A program made the translations under genes and the position numbers. Source: an uncultured Alistipes sp. (lineage in GTDB: Bacteria > Bacteroidota > Bacteroidia > Bacteroidales > Rikenellaceae). From it: a DNA stretch of 51,354 nt. The DNA lies in the NCBI GenBank assembly GCA_949288735.1, contig CASELE010000008.1, forward strand, positions 1 to 51,354, read 5' to 3'. The notes beneath the pieces are model-generated. The model made no database searches and was not told the DNA's origin. It worked only from the letters and a program-made list of their open reading frames with translations. Within the stretch, counting starts at the first letter, position 1; each line of letters begins with the position of its first letter. Positions 17,951 to 27,720 of this stretch are shown piece after piece.

Positions 17951-20900
17951 CTACTCCGCGTCGATGGTCGAGACACCCAGCGTGATCTCCTCGAGCACGT
18001 CGAGCAGCACCTGCACGGTCTCCAGGGCCGTAAAGACCGTGACGTTGTTTTCCACGGCCGTACGGCGGATCTCGTAGCCGTCCAGACGCGTGTTGTGCTG
18101 GTTGATGTCGATCGTATTGATCACGTAGCTCACATGGCCCTGGCGCAGCGCGTCGATGATCTCCGAGCTTCCCTCGCTCAGCTTGCGCCGCGTGCGGGTG
18201 CGTATGCCGTGCCGGCGCAGGAACTCGGCCGTGCCGGTCGTCGCCTCGATGTTGAAGCCCAGGTCGTAGAAACGGCGCACGAGCGGCAGCGCCTGCTCCT
18301 TGTCCTGATCGGCGATCGTCACGAATATCGTACCGTAGTTGCAGACATTCATGCCTGTGGCCTGCAACGCCTTGTAGAGGGCGCGCGTCAGCTTGTCGTC
18401 GTAGCCGATAGCCTCGCCCGTCGACTTCATCTCGGGCGAGAGGTACGAATCCATGCCGCGGATCTTGGCGAACGAGAAGGCCGGAGCCTTCACGTACCAG
18501 CGCATCTTCTCCCGGCCGCAGACCTCCGTGATACCCTGCTCGCGCAGGCTGTGGCCCAGGATGACCTGCGTGGCGATGTGGGCCATGGGGACGCCCGTCG
18601 ACTTCGAGAGGAAGGGGACCGTACGCGACGAACGGGGGTTGACCTCGATGACGTAGACCCCGTCGTCGCCCGCCACGATGAACTGGATGTTGTAGAGGCC
18701 CACGATGCCGATGCGCAGACCCAGCTTCACGGTGTAGTCCACGATCTTGCGCTTCGCCTGTTCGCTCACGCTGAAGGTCGGATAGACGCTGATCGAATCG
18801 CCCGAGTGGATACCCGTACGCTCCACGTGCTCCATGATGCCCGGAATGAAGACGTCATGGCCGTCGCAGATGGCGTCCACCTCGAGCTCCTTGCCCATGA
18901 TGTAGCGGTCGACCAGTACGGGCGAATCCTCGTTTACCTCGACAGCCGTCTGCAGATAGTGGCGCAGCCGCTCCTCGTTCGAGACGATCTGCATCGCGCG
19001 GCCGCCCAGCACGTAGCTCGGGCGCACCAGCACCGGATAGCCGATACGGGCAGCGGCCCGCACGCCCGACTCGATATCCGTGACGGCTTCGGCCTCGGGT
19101 TGCGGGATGCCCAGCTCCTCCATGATCCGCTCGAAACAGCCGCGGTCCTCGGCGTTGCGGATGGCCTCGCAATCGGTGCCGATGATCGGTACGCCCAGCT
19201 CGGCGAGCGGCTCGGCCAGGTTGATGGCCGTCTGGCCGCCGAGCGATACGACTATCGCCTCGGGCTTTTCGAGCCGGATGACGTTCATCACGTCCTCGAC
19301 CGTCAGCGGTTCGAAATAGAGCTTGTCGCTCGTGGTGTAGTCCGTCGAGACGGTCTCGGGGTTGTTGTTGATGATGATCGCCTCGTAGCCCGCCTCGCGG
19401 ATCGACCAGATGGCGTGTACGGTCGAATAGTCGAACTCGACGCCCTGGCCGATGCGTATGGGGCCCGAACCGAGCACCACGATTTTCTTCCGGCCGCTCA
19501 CGACCGACTCGTTCTCCTCCTCGTAGGTCGAGTAGAAATAGGGAACGTAGGAGTCGAACTCGCTGGCGCAGGTGTCAATCATCTTGTAGACGGGGAAGAT
19601 GCCGTGCTGCTCGCGCAGACGGTACATCTCGTACTGCGAGCGGCCCCATAACATGCCTATGTATTTATCGCTGAAGCCAAGGCGTTTCGCATCGCGGAGC
19701 GTCTCCACGTCGTCGGGATGTTCGCGGACCGTCCGCTCGAATTCGACGATGTTCTTGAACTTCTCGAGGAAGAACATGTCTATTTTCGTACGGTTGTAGA
19801 CAAGCGACAGGTCCGTGCCCATGCGGATGAGCTGCGCGATGGCGTAGAGACGGTCGTCCGTCCCTTCGCGGATGTAGGCCAGCAGCCGGTCCTCCGACCA
19901 GTCGTCGAACTTGCGGTGCCAGATGTGGCAGACGCCCGTCTCGAGCGAACGCACCGCCTTCAGGAGCGACTCCTCCATCGTGCGGCCCACGGCCATCACC
20001 TCGCCCGTCGCCTTCATCTGGGTGCCCAGCTTGTTCGAGGCGTCGCTGAACTTGTCGAAGGGGAAGCGGGCGATCTTCGTCACCACGTAGTCGAGCGTCG
20101 GCTCGAACGAGGCGGGTGTATTGGCTATGCGGATCTCGTCGAGCGTGAGACCCACGGCAATCTTCGCGCTCACGCGCGCGATGGGATAGCCGCTCGCCTT
20201 CGAGGCAAGGGCCGACGAACGCGATACGCGGGGGTTCACCTCGATGAGGTAGTATTTGAACGAGAGGGGATCCAGCGCGAACTGCACGTTGCACCCTCCC
20301 TCGATCTTCAGCGCGCGGATAATCCGGAGCGCCGAATCGCGCAGCATCTGGTATTCGCGGTTGGTGAGCGTCTGGCTCGGGGCCACCACGATCGAGTCGC
20401 CCGTATGGATACCCACCGGGTCGATATTCTCCATGTTGCAGACGGCGATGGCCGTATCGTTGCTGTCGCGGATCACCTCGTACTCGATCTCCTTGTAGCC
20501 CTTGATGCTCTTCTCGACGAGCACCTGATGCACGGGCGAGAGGAAGAGCGCGTTGCGCATGATCTCGCGGAACTCGGCCTCGTTGTCGGCGAAGCCGCCG
20601 CCCGTACCGCCCAGCGTGAAGGCCGGGCGAAGCACCACGGGGTAACCTATCCGCTCGGCCGCCGCGAGACCCTCCTCCATCGAGTTGGCGATCTCCGAGG
20701 GAAGCACCGGCTCGCCCAGCGACTGGCACAGCTCCTTGAAGAGCTCGCGGTCCTCGGCCCGCTCGATGCTGTCGAACGACGTGCCGAGAATCTCGACCTG
20801 GCACTCCTGCAGCACCCCCTTGCGGGCGAGCTGCACCGCGAGGTTGAGGCCCGTCTGGCCGCCCAGGCCCGGCACGATGGCGTCGGGACGCTCGTAGCGG

Positions 20901-21133
20901 ATGATCTTGGCGACGTATTCGAGCGTCAGCGGCTCCATGTAGACCTTGTCGGCGATATGCGTGTCGGTCATGATGGTCGCGGGATTGGAGTTGACGAGCA
21001 CCACCTCGTATCCCTCCTCCTTCAGGGCGAGGCACGCCTGCGTGCCCGCATAGTCGAACTCGGCGGCCTGACCGATCACGATCGGGCCCGAACCGATGAC
21101 CATCACCTTGCTGATATCCGTTCTCTTAGGCAT
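17951..21133 (-). CDS. carB: Carbamoyl-phosphate synthase large chain
   Basis: CarB makes carbamoyl phosphate from bicarbonate, ATP and the ammonia delivered by CarA. At 1060 aa it has the usual duplicated ATP-grasp halves, each starting with a VxGSGPIxIGQ motif (near residues 12 and 559), and a C-terminal MGS-like allosteric domain. [19 protein letters not shown] and [15 protein letters not shown] are the paired active-site segments. The start overlaps the carA end by 8 bases. Because the gene lies in the pyr operon, the pool probably serves pyrimidine synthesis first. Arginine use cannot be judged here. Confidence 0.97.
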   Translation of the reverse strand: MPKRTDISKVMVIGSGPIVIGQAAEFDYAGTQACLALKEEGYEVVLVNSNPATIMTDTHIADKVYMEPLTLEYVAKIIRYERPDAIVPGLGGQTGLNLAVQLARKGVLQECQVEILGTSFDSIERAEDRELFKELCQSLGEPVLPSEIANSMEEGLAAAERIGYPVVLRPAFTLGGTGGGFADNEAEFREIMRNALFLSPVHQVLVEKSIKGYKEIEYEVIRDSNDTAIAVCNMENIDPVGIHTGDSIVVAPSQTLTNREYQMLRDSALRIIRALKIEGGCNVQFALDPLSFKYYLIEVNPRVSRSSALASKASGYPIARVSAKIAVGLTLDEIRIANTPASFEPTLDYVVTKIARFPFDKFSDASNKLGTQMKATGEVMAVGRTMEESLLKAVRSLETGVCHIWHRKFDDWSEDRLLAYIREGTDDRLYAIAQLIRMGTDLSLVYNRTKIDMFFLEKFKNIVEFERTVREHPDDVETLRDAKRLGFSDKYIGMLWGRSQYEMYRLREQHGIFPVYKMIDTCASEFDSYVPYFYSTYEEENESVVSGRKKIVVLGSGPIRIGQGVEFDYSTVHAIWSIREAGYEAIIINNNPETVSTDYTTSDKLYFEPLTVEDVMNVIRLEKPEAIVVSLGGQTAINLAEPLAELGVPIIGTDCEAIRNAEDRGCFERIMEELGIPQPEAEAVTDIESGVRAAARIGYPVLVRPSYVLGGRAMQIVSNEERLRHYLQTAVEVNEDSPVLVDRYIMGKELEVDAICDGHDVFIPGIMEHVERTGIHSGDSISVYPTFSVSEQAKRKIVDYTVKLGLRIGIVGLYNIQFIVAGDDGVYVIEVNPRSSRTVPFLSKSTGVPMAHIATQVILGHSLREQGITEVCGREKMRWYVKAPAFSFAKIRGMDSYLSPEMKSTGEAIGYDDKLTRALYKALQATGMNVCNYGTIFVTIADQDKEQALPLVRRFYDLGFNIEATTGTAEFLRRHGIRTRTRRKLSEGSSEIIDALRQGHVSYVINTIDINQHNTRLDGYEIRRTAVENNVTVFTALETVQVLLDVLEEITLGVSTIDAE

Positions 21134-22217
21134 TTCTGTGCTCCTCCATCATTTGAATGAACTTGTCGAAAAGATAGCCGCTGTCCTGCGGGCCGGGGGC
21201 GCTTTCGGGATGGTACTGCACCGAGAAGACGCGCTCCTCGGGACACTCCAGCCCTTCGGCCGTGCCGTCGAGCAGGTTCACGTGCGTCAGCCGCAGAGGG
21301 GTGCCCTCCAGCGAATCGGTCGCCACGGCGAAGCTGTGGTTCTGGCTCGTAATCTCTATCTTCCCCGTGGCGAGGCACTTCACCGGATGGTTGCCGCCGC
21401 GGTGTCCGAACTTCATCTTGAAGGTCCGGGCGCCGTAGGCACGCGCAATCATCTGGTGGCCCAGGCAGATGCCGAACATCGGCACGCGGCCGCGGAGCGC
21501 CCGCACCTTCTCCACCACTTCGGGAACGTCGGCCGGATCGCCCGGGCCGTTCGAGAGGAAAACGCCGTCGGGCCGGAAGGCGAGCAGCTCCTCGACCGAT
21601 ATGTCGTAGGGGACGACCGTCACGTTGCACCCTTTCTCGTTGAGCTTGCGGATGATGTTGTACTTGATGCCGCAATCGACGGCCACCACGTCGTAGCGGT
21701 GGTTCGCCGTGCGCGAGAACCACCGCTTGCGACAGCTCACGCGCCGCACCATGTCGTGACGCAGCTCGGCGGCGCGCAACCGCGCCAGCGCCTCGTCGCG
21801 GGGGGTCTCCGCATCGGTAATCATCACCTTCTGCGTGCCCCGGTCGCGGATGATGCGCACCAGACGCCGCGTGTCGACGCCCCAGACGGCCGGAATGCCG
21901 TACTCCTCGAAGACCTCCGCGAGCGTCTTCGTATAGCGGAAGTTCGAGGGGGTGTCGTTGTATTCGCGCACGATCATGGCGCCGAGCGTCGGGAACTTAG
22001 TCTCGTAGTCCTCCTCGGCCGTGCCGTAGTTGCCGATCAGCGGATAGGTCATCACCACCGCCTGGTCCGTATATGAGGGGTCGGAGAGAATCTCCTGATA
22101 ACCCACCATCGAGGTGTTGAAGACGATCTCGACGACCGTCTCGCGGTCGGCGCCGAAGCCGTAGCCGTAGAACTCCTCGCCGTTTTCGAGGAGAATCTTT
22201 TTCGTATAGGGTTTCAT
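21126..22217 (-). CDS. carA: Carbamoyl-phosphate synthase small (glutaminase) chain
   Basis: CarA hydrolyses glutamine and channels ammonia to CarB. The 363-aa protein has the CarA-type N-terminal domain ([17 protein letters not shown]). It is followed by a class I glutaminase with nucleophile Cys251 (FGICLGHQ) and His336/Glu338 (QYHPES). It overlaps carB by 8 bases and begins 69 bases after pyrC, in the pyr operon. Confidence 0.97.
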   Translation of the reverse strand: MKPYTKKILLENGEEFYGYGFGADRETVVEIVFNTSMVGYQEILSDPSYTDQAVVMTYPLIGNYGTAEEDYETKFPTLGAMIVREYNDTPSNFRYTKTLAEVFEEYGIPAVWGVDTRRLVRIIRDRGTQKVMITDAETPRDEALARLRAAELRHDMVRRVSCRKRWFSRTANHRYDVVAVDCGIKYNIIRKLNEKGCNVTVVPYDISVEELLAFRPDGVFLSNGPGDPADVPEVVEKVRALRGRVPMFGICLGHQMIARAYGARTFKMKFGHRGGNHPVKCLATGKIEITSQNHSFAVATDSLEGTPLRLTHVNLLDGTAEGLECPEERVFSVQYHPESAPGPQDSGYLFDKFIQMMEEHRNA

Positions 22218-22286
22218 AGGCTCGTATTGGGTGCCGGAGAGGCGGACTCCCCGGCTCTAACTAACATCCGTATCCGCCGCCCGGAA

Positions 22287-23561
22287 TCATCCGTGCAGCG
22301 CTTCGTCGCGCCAGACCTCGCGACCCTGCACCACCGTGAGCATCGTGCGGCCCCGGGCCTGCCAGCCCGCAAAGGGTGTCGCCCGTCCCTTCGAAAGAAA
22401 GGTGTCGGGATCCACCTCGTAGTCGGCGCCGAGGTCAAAGACCGCGAAGTCGGCCGGCTCGCCCGCCTCGATGCGGCCGCCGCCCAGCCCGAAGAGCTGC
22501 CGCGGCCGGATCGACATGAGCTCCATGAGCCGGCCGAAGGGGAGGATACCCCCGCAGACCAGATGGCGGTAGAGCACCCCGAAGGCGCACTCCAGTCCCA
22601 CGACCCCCATGGCGCTCCCCTCCAGACCGCGTCCCTTCTCGGCGGCCGTATGGGGGGCATGGTCCGTGGCAATCGCATCGATCGTACCGTCGAGAATGCC
22701 CTCGACGAGCGCCGCACGGTCCTCGGCCGAACGCAGGGGCGGGTTCATCTTGAAACGGCCCTCCTCGCGCAGGTCCGCATCGGTCAGCAGCAGGTAGTGG
22801 GGAGCCGTCTCGCAGCTCACGCGCAGCCCGCGAGCCTTGGCCGCACGCACGAGCGCCACGCTCTCCTTCGTCGAGACGTGGCACACATGGTAGCGGCATC
22901 CCGTCCGGCCGACGAGCGCGAGGTCGCGCTCCACCTGCCGCCACTCGCTCTCGGAGCAGATGCCCCGGTGGCCGTGCCGGCGGCAGTATTCACCGTCGTG
23001 GATGTAACCGCCGCGCAGCAGTTCGTCCACCTCGCAGTGGGCCACGATGGGACGGTCGACCGCCGCGGCGCGACGCATCGCCTCCTCCATCAGCTCCTCC
23101 GACTGCACGCCGCGCCCGTCGTCCGAGAAGCCGGCCACGAACGGGGCCAGCGCCTCGAAGTCGACCAGCTCGCCGCATCCTCGCTGCCCCACCGTAATCG
23201 AGGCGTAGGGCAGCACCCGCACCCGGGCGTCGCGCCGGATAATCCCGAGTTCCTCGGCCAGGTGGTCGGGCGAATCGGGCGCCGGCGTAAGGTTGGGCAT
23301 GGCGCAGACGGTCGTATAGCCGCCGTGGGCGGCGGCCGCCGTACCGGTGGCCACGCTCTCCTTTTCGGGGTGGCCGGGTTCGCGCAGGTGGACATGCACG
23401 TCGACCAGGCCCGGCACGAGACGGAGACCTTCGAGCCCGACGATGCGGTCCCCCGCCGCGGGGGTCGTGTCGTCGACGAAGCGTCCATCCTCGACGGCGA
23501 CGGTGCGTCGTTCGAAGCGACCGTCGCGATAGACTTCGGCGTGCGTGTAGAGCGTCTTCAT
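22287..23561 (-). CDS. pyrC: Dihydroorotase, first structural gene of the pyr operon
   Basis: PyrC cyclises carbamoyl-aspartate to dihydroorotate. At 424 aa it is the long dihydroorotase type, like that of Bacillus, and not the roughly 350-aa E. coli type. The metal site is intact: HxH in DVHVHLREPG, the later histidines in YHVCHVSTKES, and Asp in AIATDHAPH. The start is the ATG at 23561 (MKTLYTHAEV). A TTG five codons upstream was rejected because it lies in the T-tract of the leader terminator. The U-run of an attenuator-like hairpin ends 13 bases before this start. Confidence 0.95.
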   Translation of the reverse strand: MKTLYTHAEVYRDGRFERRTVAVEDGRFVDDTTPAAGDRIVGLEGLRLVPGLVDVHVHLREPGHPEKESVATGTAAAAHGGYTTVCAMPNLTPAPDSPDHLAEELGIIRRDARVRVLPYASITVGQRGCGELVDFEALAPFVAGFSDDGRGVQSEELMEEAMRRAAAVDRPIVAHCEVDELLRGGYIHDGEYCRRHGHRGICSESEWRQVERDLALVGRTGCRYHVCHVSTKESVALVRAAKARGLRVSCETAPHYLLLTDADLREEGRFKMNPPLRSAEDRAALVEGILDGTIDAIATDHAPHTAAEKGRGLEGSAMGVVGLECAFGVLYRHLVCGGILPFGRLMELMSIRPRQLFGLGGGRIEAGEPADFAVFDLGADYEVDPDTFLSKGRATPFAGWQARGRTMLTVVQGREVWRDEALHG

Positions 23562-23574
23562 GAGCGGAGCGAGC

Positions 23575-23604
23575 AAAAAAATAGGGCAACCGGAACAGTT
23601 ACCC
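23575..23604 (-). terminator. Attenuator-like intrinsic terminator in the pyrC leader
   Basis: On the minus strand GGGTAACTG (23604-23596) pairs over 9 bp with CGGTTGCCC (23592-23584) around a TTC loop. TATTTTTTT follows, ending 13 bases before the pyrC ATG. A second copy of CGGTTG at 23614-23609 can pair with TAACTG of the terminator's 5' arm, leaving a 7-base loop. That alternative hairpin is mutually exclusive with the terminator and could act as an antiterminator. Confidence 0.75.
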
Positions 23605-23706
23605 CAAACAACCGGCGATGCCGAACCCCGTCGAAACGAACGACTCCGTCCCGTGGTCCTGGCGCCGGCGACGGCGCAGCGGAAGGGTGCGGAAAAGATG
23701 TTTCAT
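23599..23706 (-). CDS. Candidate 35-aa leader peptide of the pyr operon
   Basis: An ATG at 23706, about 26 bases after the predicted transcription start, opens a 35-codon frame. It has an Arg run (LRRRRRQ) and ends CLG. Its TAA (23601-23599) falls inside the 5' arm of the leader terminator, so a ribosome reaching the stop would cover that arm. E. coli pyrBI is controlled by a 44-aa leader peptide translated towards its attenuator under UTP control. The arrangement here is analogous in layout only. I know of no sequence homologue. Confidence 0.5.
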   Translation of the reverse strand: MKHLFRTLPLRRRRRQDHGTESFVSTGFGIAGCLG

Positions 23707-23738
23707 GGCAAGGCTCTCGGCGTTCGCTCTTTCGGCTG

Positions 23739-23770
23739 CAAAGGTAGCATATTTTCACCGTGCGTGCAAA
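23739..23770 (-). promoter_or_regulatory. Bacteroidetes-type promoter of the pyrimidine operon
   Basis: On the minus strand TTTG (23770-23767), 20 bases, then TACCTTTG (23746-23739) fit the Bacteroidetes consensus exactly. Transcription would start near 23732, giving a leader of about 170 nt that contains the candidate leader peptide and the attenuator. It is divergent from zupT. Confidence 0.8.
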
Positions 23771-23874
23771 CTTTCGTCCGGGAAATAATCGACAACGCCC
23801 CGGGACGGCCGGGAGAGCGCCGCGAAAGGGGCCTATCCCCATTTCGCGGTATGGCACCGCTACGGCAAATGCAC

Positions 23875-23882
23875 TATTTTTG
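23875..23882 (+). promoter_or_regulatory. Promoter -7 box of zupT
   Basis: TATTTTTG matches TAnnTTTG and ends 21 bases before the zupT ATG. No clear TTG is found 19-21 bases upstream, so the -33 element is weak. Confidence 0.5.
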
Positions 23883-23903
23883 CATCCGAAGACCCGCACA
23901 TCC

Positions 23904-24707
23904 ATGGAACACGCCCTGCTCACGCCGCTGCTGCTCACGCTCGGGGCCGGTCTGGCCACCGGCATCGGCAGCGCCATCGCCTTCTTCGCCCGCCACACGA
24001 ACCGGCGGCTCCTCTCCTTTTCGCTCGGACTCTCGGGCGGCGTGATGGTCTACGTCTCCTTCGTCGAACTGCTGAGCGAGGCCGGGACGACGCTCGCCGC
24101 CGAATGGGGCGACCGCGGAGGGGCCGCCATCGCCACGGCCGCCTTCTTCGGCGGCATCCTGCTCATCGGCATCATCGACCGGCTGGTACCTTCGGCCGAG
24201 AACCCCCACGAGGCCCACTCCGTGGAGGAGATGGAACACCGGCCCGCCCGCAACGGACGGCTCATGCGCATGGGGCTTCTCACGGCGCTGGCCATCGCCA
24301 TACACAACTTTCCGGAAGGTATCGCCACCTTCGCCACGGCACTCGAGGACCGGACGCTCGGCATCGCCATCGCGGCGGCCGTGGCCATACACAACATCCC
24401 CGAAGGGATTGCCGTCTCGATACCGGTCTTCTACGCCACGGGCGACCGCATGAAGGCCTTCCGGCTCTCGCTCCTCTCGGGGCTGGCCGAACCCGTCGGC
24501 GCACTTCTCGCCTGGCTCGTGCTTATGCCCTTCATGTCGGCCACGCTCATGGGGTGCATACTGGCGGGGGTGGCGGGTATCATGGTCTTCATCTCGGTCG
24601 ACGAGCTGCTCCCCGCAGCCCGCGAATACGGCGAGGCGCACACGGCCATCTACGGCGTGGTCGCCGGCATGGCCGTAATGGCCGCGAGCCTGCTCATCGT
24701 CGGCTGA
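23904..24707 (+). CDS. zupT: ZIP-family zinc (divalent metal) transporter
   Basis: ZupT imports Zn2+ and other divalent metals across the inner membrane. The 267-aa protein has about eight hydrophobic segments and the two ZIP signature helices, [10 protein letters not shown] and [13 protein letters not shown], whose His, Asn, Pro and Glu residues form the metal path. A hydrophilic loop containing several His and Glu residues ([13 protein letters not shown]) precedes them. The ATG at 23904 places the first membrane segment close to the N terminus. The frame open to 23760 would add a non-membrane, promoter-containing extension. It is a single gene, divergent from pyrC and convergent with mutY. 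Confidence 0.93.
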   Translation: MEHALLTPLLLTLGAGLATGIGSAIAFFARHTNRRLLSFSLGLSGGVMVYVSFVELLSEAGTTLAAEWGDRGGAAIATAAFFGGILLIGIIDRLVPSAENPHEAHSVEEMEHRPARNGRLMRMGLLTALAIAIHNFPEGIATFATALEDRTLGIAIAAAVAIHNIPEGIAVSIPVFYATGDRMKAFRLSLLSGLAEPVGALLAWLVLMPFMSATLMGCILAGVAGIMVFISVDELLPAAREYGEAHTAIYGVVAGMAVMAASLLIVG

Positions 24708-24757
24708 TCCGGCAGCGCGCGCAGCGACACGGAGTGCGCCGGCCGGGTGCGGGGAGG

Positions 24758-25816
24758 CTACCGGCACGGATCCTCCGCATCGAGATAACGCTCCAGAAGG
24801 CGGGGCACGGCGTACTCCCCGAGCCGGCCGGAGGGCAGCCGCAGCCACCCTTCGGGCGGGACGAAGGAGTTCCCGGGCTCCAGACGGTGAACCGCGGCGT
24901 GAATCACCCGGTGCGTGAGCCGGTGCGGCGGCAGGACGACCGACCCGGCGACACGCCACCCGGCGGCGCCGAACCAACACCGGAATCCGGGCGTGGCGGC
25001 CACCGCGGCGAAATCGACCGGGCCATCGGTCTCGATCATCGGAAATTCGTAGAGCCCGCGCCAAATGTCGCGCTCCTCGCGACGACGCAGGAAGGTGTCG
25101 CCGCCGCAATGCAGGTGCAGATAGTGGAACCACCGCTCACGCACGGCCGTTCGGCCCCGCTTCACGGGCCGCTCCGCCACGGTTCCTGCCGCCCGCGCAA
25201 GACACCGCTCCGCGAGCGGACAAGCGTCGCAGCGGGGCGCAGCGGGGGTGCAGAGCAGCGCCCCGAAATCCATGAGCGCCTGGTTGCAGTCGCCCGGCCG
25301 CCGCGGATCGAGCTCCGCGCGGGCCAGCGCGGCGACCAGCCGGTGTCCGGCAGAGGTGTCGACCGGCTCTGTCAAGTCGTACAGGCGCGCCAGCACCCGG
25401 CTCACGTTGCCGTCGACCGCCGCCTCGGGCTCGCCGAAGGCGGCCGAGGCCACGGCCGCGGCCGTATACTCCCCCACTCCGCTCAGGGTACGCAGCCCGG
25501 CCGCGCTCCGCGGGAAACGCCCACCGAAACGCTCCGTCACCTCGCGCGCCGCGGCGAGCAGGTTGCGCGCCCGGCTGTAGTAGCCCAGCCCCTGCCACAG
25601 GAGCAGCACGTCGTCTTCCGAGGCGGCCGCCAGCGACACCACGTCGGGATAGCGGACGGCGAACCGTTCGTAACAGGCCCGGCCCTGCGCCACACGGGTC
25701 TGCTGGAGAATCACCTCCGAAAGCCAGATCAGGTAGGGGTCGCGCGTACGGCGCCACGGCAGATCGCGTCCGTAGCGGTCGTACCAGCCGAGCAGTATGG
25801 GGGCTATTCCTGTCAT
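24758..25816 (-). CDS. mutY: A/G-specific adenine DNA glycosylase
   Basis: MutY removes adenine mispaired with 8-oxoguanine. The 352-aa protein has the HhH-GPD core with catalytic Glu (SEVILQQTRV) and Asp (AAVDGNVSRVL), and the hairpin LSGVGEYTA. The 4Fe-4S motif C-x6-C-x2-C-x5-C appears as CTPAAPRCDACPLAERC. A C-terminal NUDIX-like domain includes WRGLYEFP. A TTG three codons upstream is part of the promoter box, so the ATG at 25816 is the likely start. The mRNA would then be nearly leaderless. Confidence 0.95.
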   Translation of the reverse strand: MTGIAPILLGWYDRYGRDLPWRRTRDPYLIWLSEVILQQTRVAQGRACYERFAVRYPDVVSLAAASEDDVLLLWQGLGYYSRARNLLAAAREVTERFGGRFPRSAAGLRTLSGVGEYTAAAVASAAFGEPEAAVDGNVSRVLARLYDLTEPVDTSAGHRLVAALARAELDPRRPGDCNQALMDFGALLCTPAAPRCDACPLAERCLARAAGTVAERPVKRGRTAVRERWFHYLHLHCGGDTFLRRREERDIWRGLYEFPMIETDGPVDFAAVAATPGFRCWFGAAGWRVAGSVVLPPHRLTHRVIHAAVHRLEPGNSFVPPEGWLRLPSGRLGEYAVPRLLERYLDAEDPCR

Positions 25817-25822
25817 CGGATG

Positions 25823-25830
25823 CAAAGATA
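25823..25830 (-). promoter_or_regulatory. Promoter -7 box of mutY
   Basis: TATCTTTG on the minus strand matches TAnnTTTG and ends only 6 bases before the mutY ATG, implying almost no 5' untranslated region. No matching -33 TTG was found. The 266 bases between this box and the next gene hold no other feature I can support. Confidence 0.55.
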
Positions 25831-26096
25831 GCGAATCGTGCCGGAATCAGCGGCCGTATCCTTCCGCCCGCATCCGGCGGCACGGGGCACGGCCGGCGCC
25901 GGCAGCCATGCGGCCGACATTCTCAGTCCAGTTATTCCGCTATGTTTCACTCCCTTCGTTACGATCGGGCGTATGAAGACGACGAAAGAAAAGCGGAGCG
26001 CAAAGCCGCTTCCACGCATTCGGAAGCAGGCAGAAGAAGAATCCGATGAGGCGAGCCTGCCGCACGCCGCCGCAGGCAGGCACGGCGAGGGAGGAC

Positions 26097-26825
26097 TCAG
26101 CGGGAACGCTCCGTCCGGCGAAAACGGCGGAAGGGAAGCTTCGGCACGCCGAAGAAGGCCTCGCCGAAGATGCCGCCGCTCATCTTCGAGACACCCACGC
26201 GTCGTTCGGTGAAGACGATGGGCACTTCGCTCAAGCGCATGCCCAGACGCCAGGCCGTGTATTTCATCTCGATCTGGAAACCGTAGCCCTTCATCCGCAC
26301 GCCGCCGAGATCGATGGCTTCGAGTGCACGGCGCGTATAACAGACGAAGCCCGCCGTGGCATCGTGCACGGGCATGAAGGTCATGGCCCGCACGTAGAGC
26401 GAAGCGCCGTAGGAGATCAGCAGCCGCGACAGGGGCCAGTTCACCACACGGCCTCCCCGCACGTAGCGCGACCCCACCACGACGTCGGCACCCCGCTCCG
26501 TCGCGGCAGCCAGCCGTTCGAGGTCGGCCGGGTCGTGCGAAAAGTCGCAGTCCATCTCGAAGACGAGATCGTATCCGCGCTCGAGCGCCCAGCGGAAGCC
26601 GGCGATATAGGCCGTGCCGAGCCCCTGCTTGCCGCTCCGTTCGATGAGATGGAGCCGCCCGGCGCTGCAGGACTGCCGTTCGCGGACCACAGCGGCCGTA
26701 CCGTCGGGCGAGCCGTCGTCGATGACCAGCAGGTCGAAGCCGCCGCCGAGCGCGAGGACGCGTTCGACCATCGGTCCGACGTTGTCCCGCTCGTTGTAGG
26801 TAGGTATGATGACGAGTTTACGCAT
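26097..26825 (-). CDS. Polyprenol-phosphate mannosyltransferase (GT2, DPM1-like)
   Basis: A 242-aa family 2 glycosyltransferase that should transfer mannose (or another hexose) from GDP-sugar to polyprenyl phosphate at the cytoplasmic face of the membrane. It starts MRKLVIIPTYNERDNVGPMV. The nucleotide-sugar motif is VIDDGSPDGTA and the metal-binding segment is EMDCDFSHDP. KGYGFQIEMKY and TERRVGVSKMSGG are typical of DPM1-like enzymes. There are no C-terminal membrane helices, so it is the short soluble type. It stands alone with its own promoter box. The sugar specificity cannot be read from sequence. Confidence 0.85.
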   Translation of the reverse strand: MRKLVIIPTYNERDNVGPMVERVLALGGGFDLLVIDDGSPDGTAAVVRERQSCSAGRLHLIERSGKQGLGTAYIAGFRWALERGYDLVFEMDCDFSHDPADLERLAAATERGADVVVGSRYVRGGRVVNWPLSRLLISYGASLYVRAMTFMPVHDATAGFVCYTRRALEAIDLGGVRMKGYGFQIEMKYTAWRLGMRLSEVPIVFTERRVGVSKMSGGIFGEAFFGVPKLPFRRFRRTERSR

Positions 26826-26836
26826 GAAGGCAACGG

Positions 26837-26844
26837 CAAATATA
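26837..26844 (-). promoter_or_regulatory. Promoter -7 box of the mannosyltransferase
   Basis: TATATTTG on the minus strand ends 11 bases before the ATG at 26825, matching TAnnTTTG. No good -33 element is visible. Confidence 0.5.
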
Positions 26845-26913
26845 GCGATTTCCGCGCACATTCTCCATCCCGTCCCCCTTTTTCACGCCGCGGCGCCCGA
26901 AACGGCGCGCCGG

Positions 26914-27609
26914 CTACCGCCGTTTCAGGAGCCGGATACGCGCCTTCGCTTCGGGTGAGACGCGCCGCGACTCGACAATCTTGCGCAGCGCGAGGTTATG
27001 GGTCCGCACATCGAGCGTCGCACGGCGCAGGAAGGTCTCGGTGCGTTCGGGATACTTCACATAGCAGACCGAAAGAGCCCACGCCACCCCCATGCGTGCA
27101 TAGTAGCCGTCGTGACGGCAGGCGTCGAGCCGCTCCAGCAGGGCATCGAGATGCTCGTCGTCGACGAAGTTGCCGCACCCCACGACAGCGGCGAAGCGCG
27201 CCTCGTATTCGTTCGCGGAGCGGAACAGCGGCCCGATGAAGCGCCACGTCGGCTCGCGTTCGGCCCGGGGCAGCCGACGGCAGAAGAGGTCGCAGAGGGC
27301 CCAGTTGTCCACCAGCGGCAGATAGCGCCGCGTGAGGGCGAGCCGCTCGTCGGGCGTGCAGCGTACGCAGCCGATGACAAGTCCCTGCAGCAGCCGCTCC
27401 TCGAAGCAGCCGCTCCCGGCCACGTCGAGATAGGCGCGCCAGTCGCCTCGGGCCACCTCGCGGGCCAGGCGCCGCATGGCCGGGACACGGACGCCGAGCA
27501 GCGGACCGGAATTCGGGATCAGAGAGGCGGAGAAACTGCGGTACTTCTCATCGGCCAATGCGGAGAGGCGCGCAAGGATCGGGGCGTAATCGTAGGTCTG
27601 AGGGGTCAT
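26914..27609 (-). CDS. DNA alkylation repair protein, AlkD-like HEAT-repeat glycosylase
   Basis: A 231-aa all-helical protein of the AlkD/DNA_alkylation type. These remove cationic alkylated bases such as 3- and 7-alkylpurines. Supporting segments are the N-terminal LIPNSGPLLGVRVPAMRRLA, the VDNWALCDLFC segment around the conserved Asp-Trp, and the repeated amphipathic helices. The frame is open to a TTG at 27627, but the ATG at 27609 lies just after a promoter box and was chosen. Some members lack glycosylase activity, so the exact function is inferred. Confidence 0.8.
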   Translation of the reverse strand: MTPQTYDYAPILARLSALADEKYRSFSASLIPNSGPLLGVRVPAMRRLAREVARGDWRAYLDVAGSGCFEERLLQGLVIGCVRCTPDERLALTRRYLPLVDNWALCDLFCRRLPRAEREPTWRFIGPLFRSANEYEARFAAVVGCGNFVDDEHLDALLERLDACRHDGYYARMGVAWALSVCYVKYPERTETFLRRATLDVRTHNLALRKIVESRRVSPEAKARIRLLKRR

Positions 27610-27615
27610 ACGGCA

Positions 27616-27623
27616 CAAAGATA
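27616..27623 (-). promoter_or_regulatory. Promoter -7 box of the AlkD-like gene
   Basis: TATCTTTG on the minus strand ends 6 bases before the ATG, the same geometry as mutY. A leaderless or near-leaderless mRNA is expected. Confidence 0.55.
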
Positions 27624-27720
27624 ACAATTTTCACGGCATCTTCCCGCCCTGCCTTTCTCCCCGCGCCGCGCCTTCCGTCCGGTTCCGCAACACCTTCCCG
27701 CACCCTTTCCGCACGGAGAC

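Noticed and set aside
25838..26212. A 124-codon plus-strand frame between mutY and the mannosyltransferase
   Set aside because: Its second half is antisense to the mannosyltransferase and the composition is Arg-rich, with no motif, start signal or promoter.
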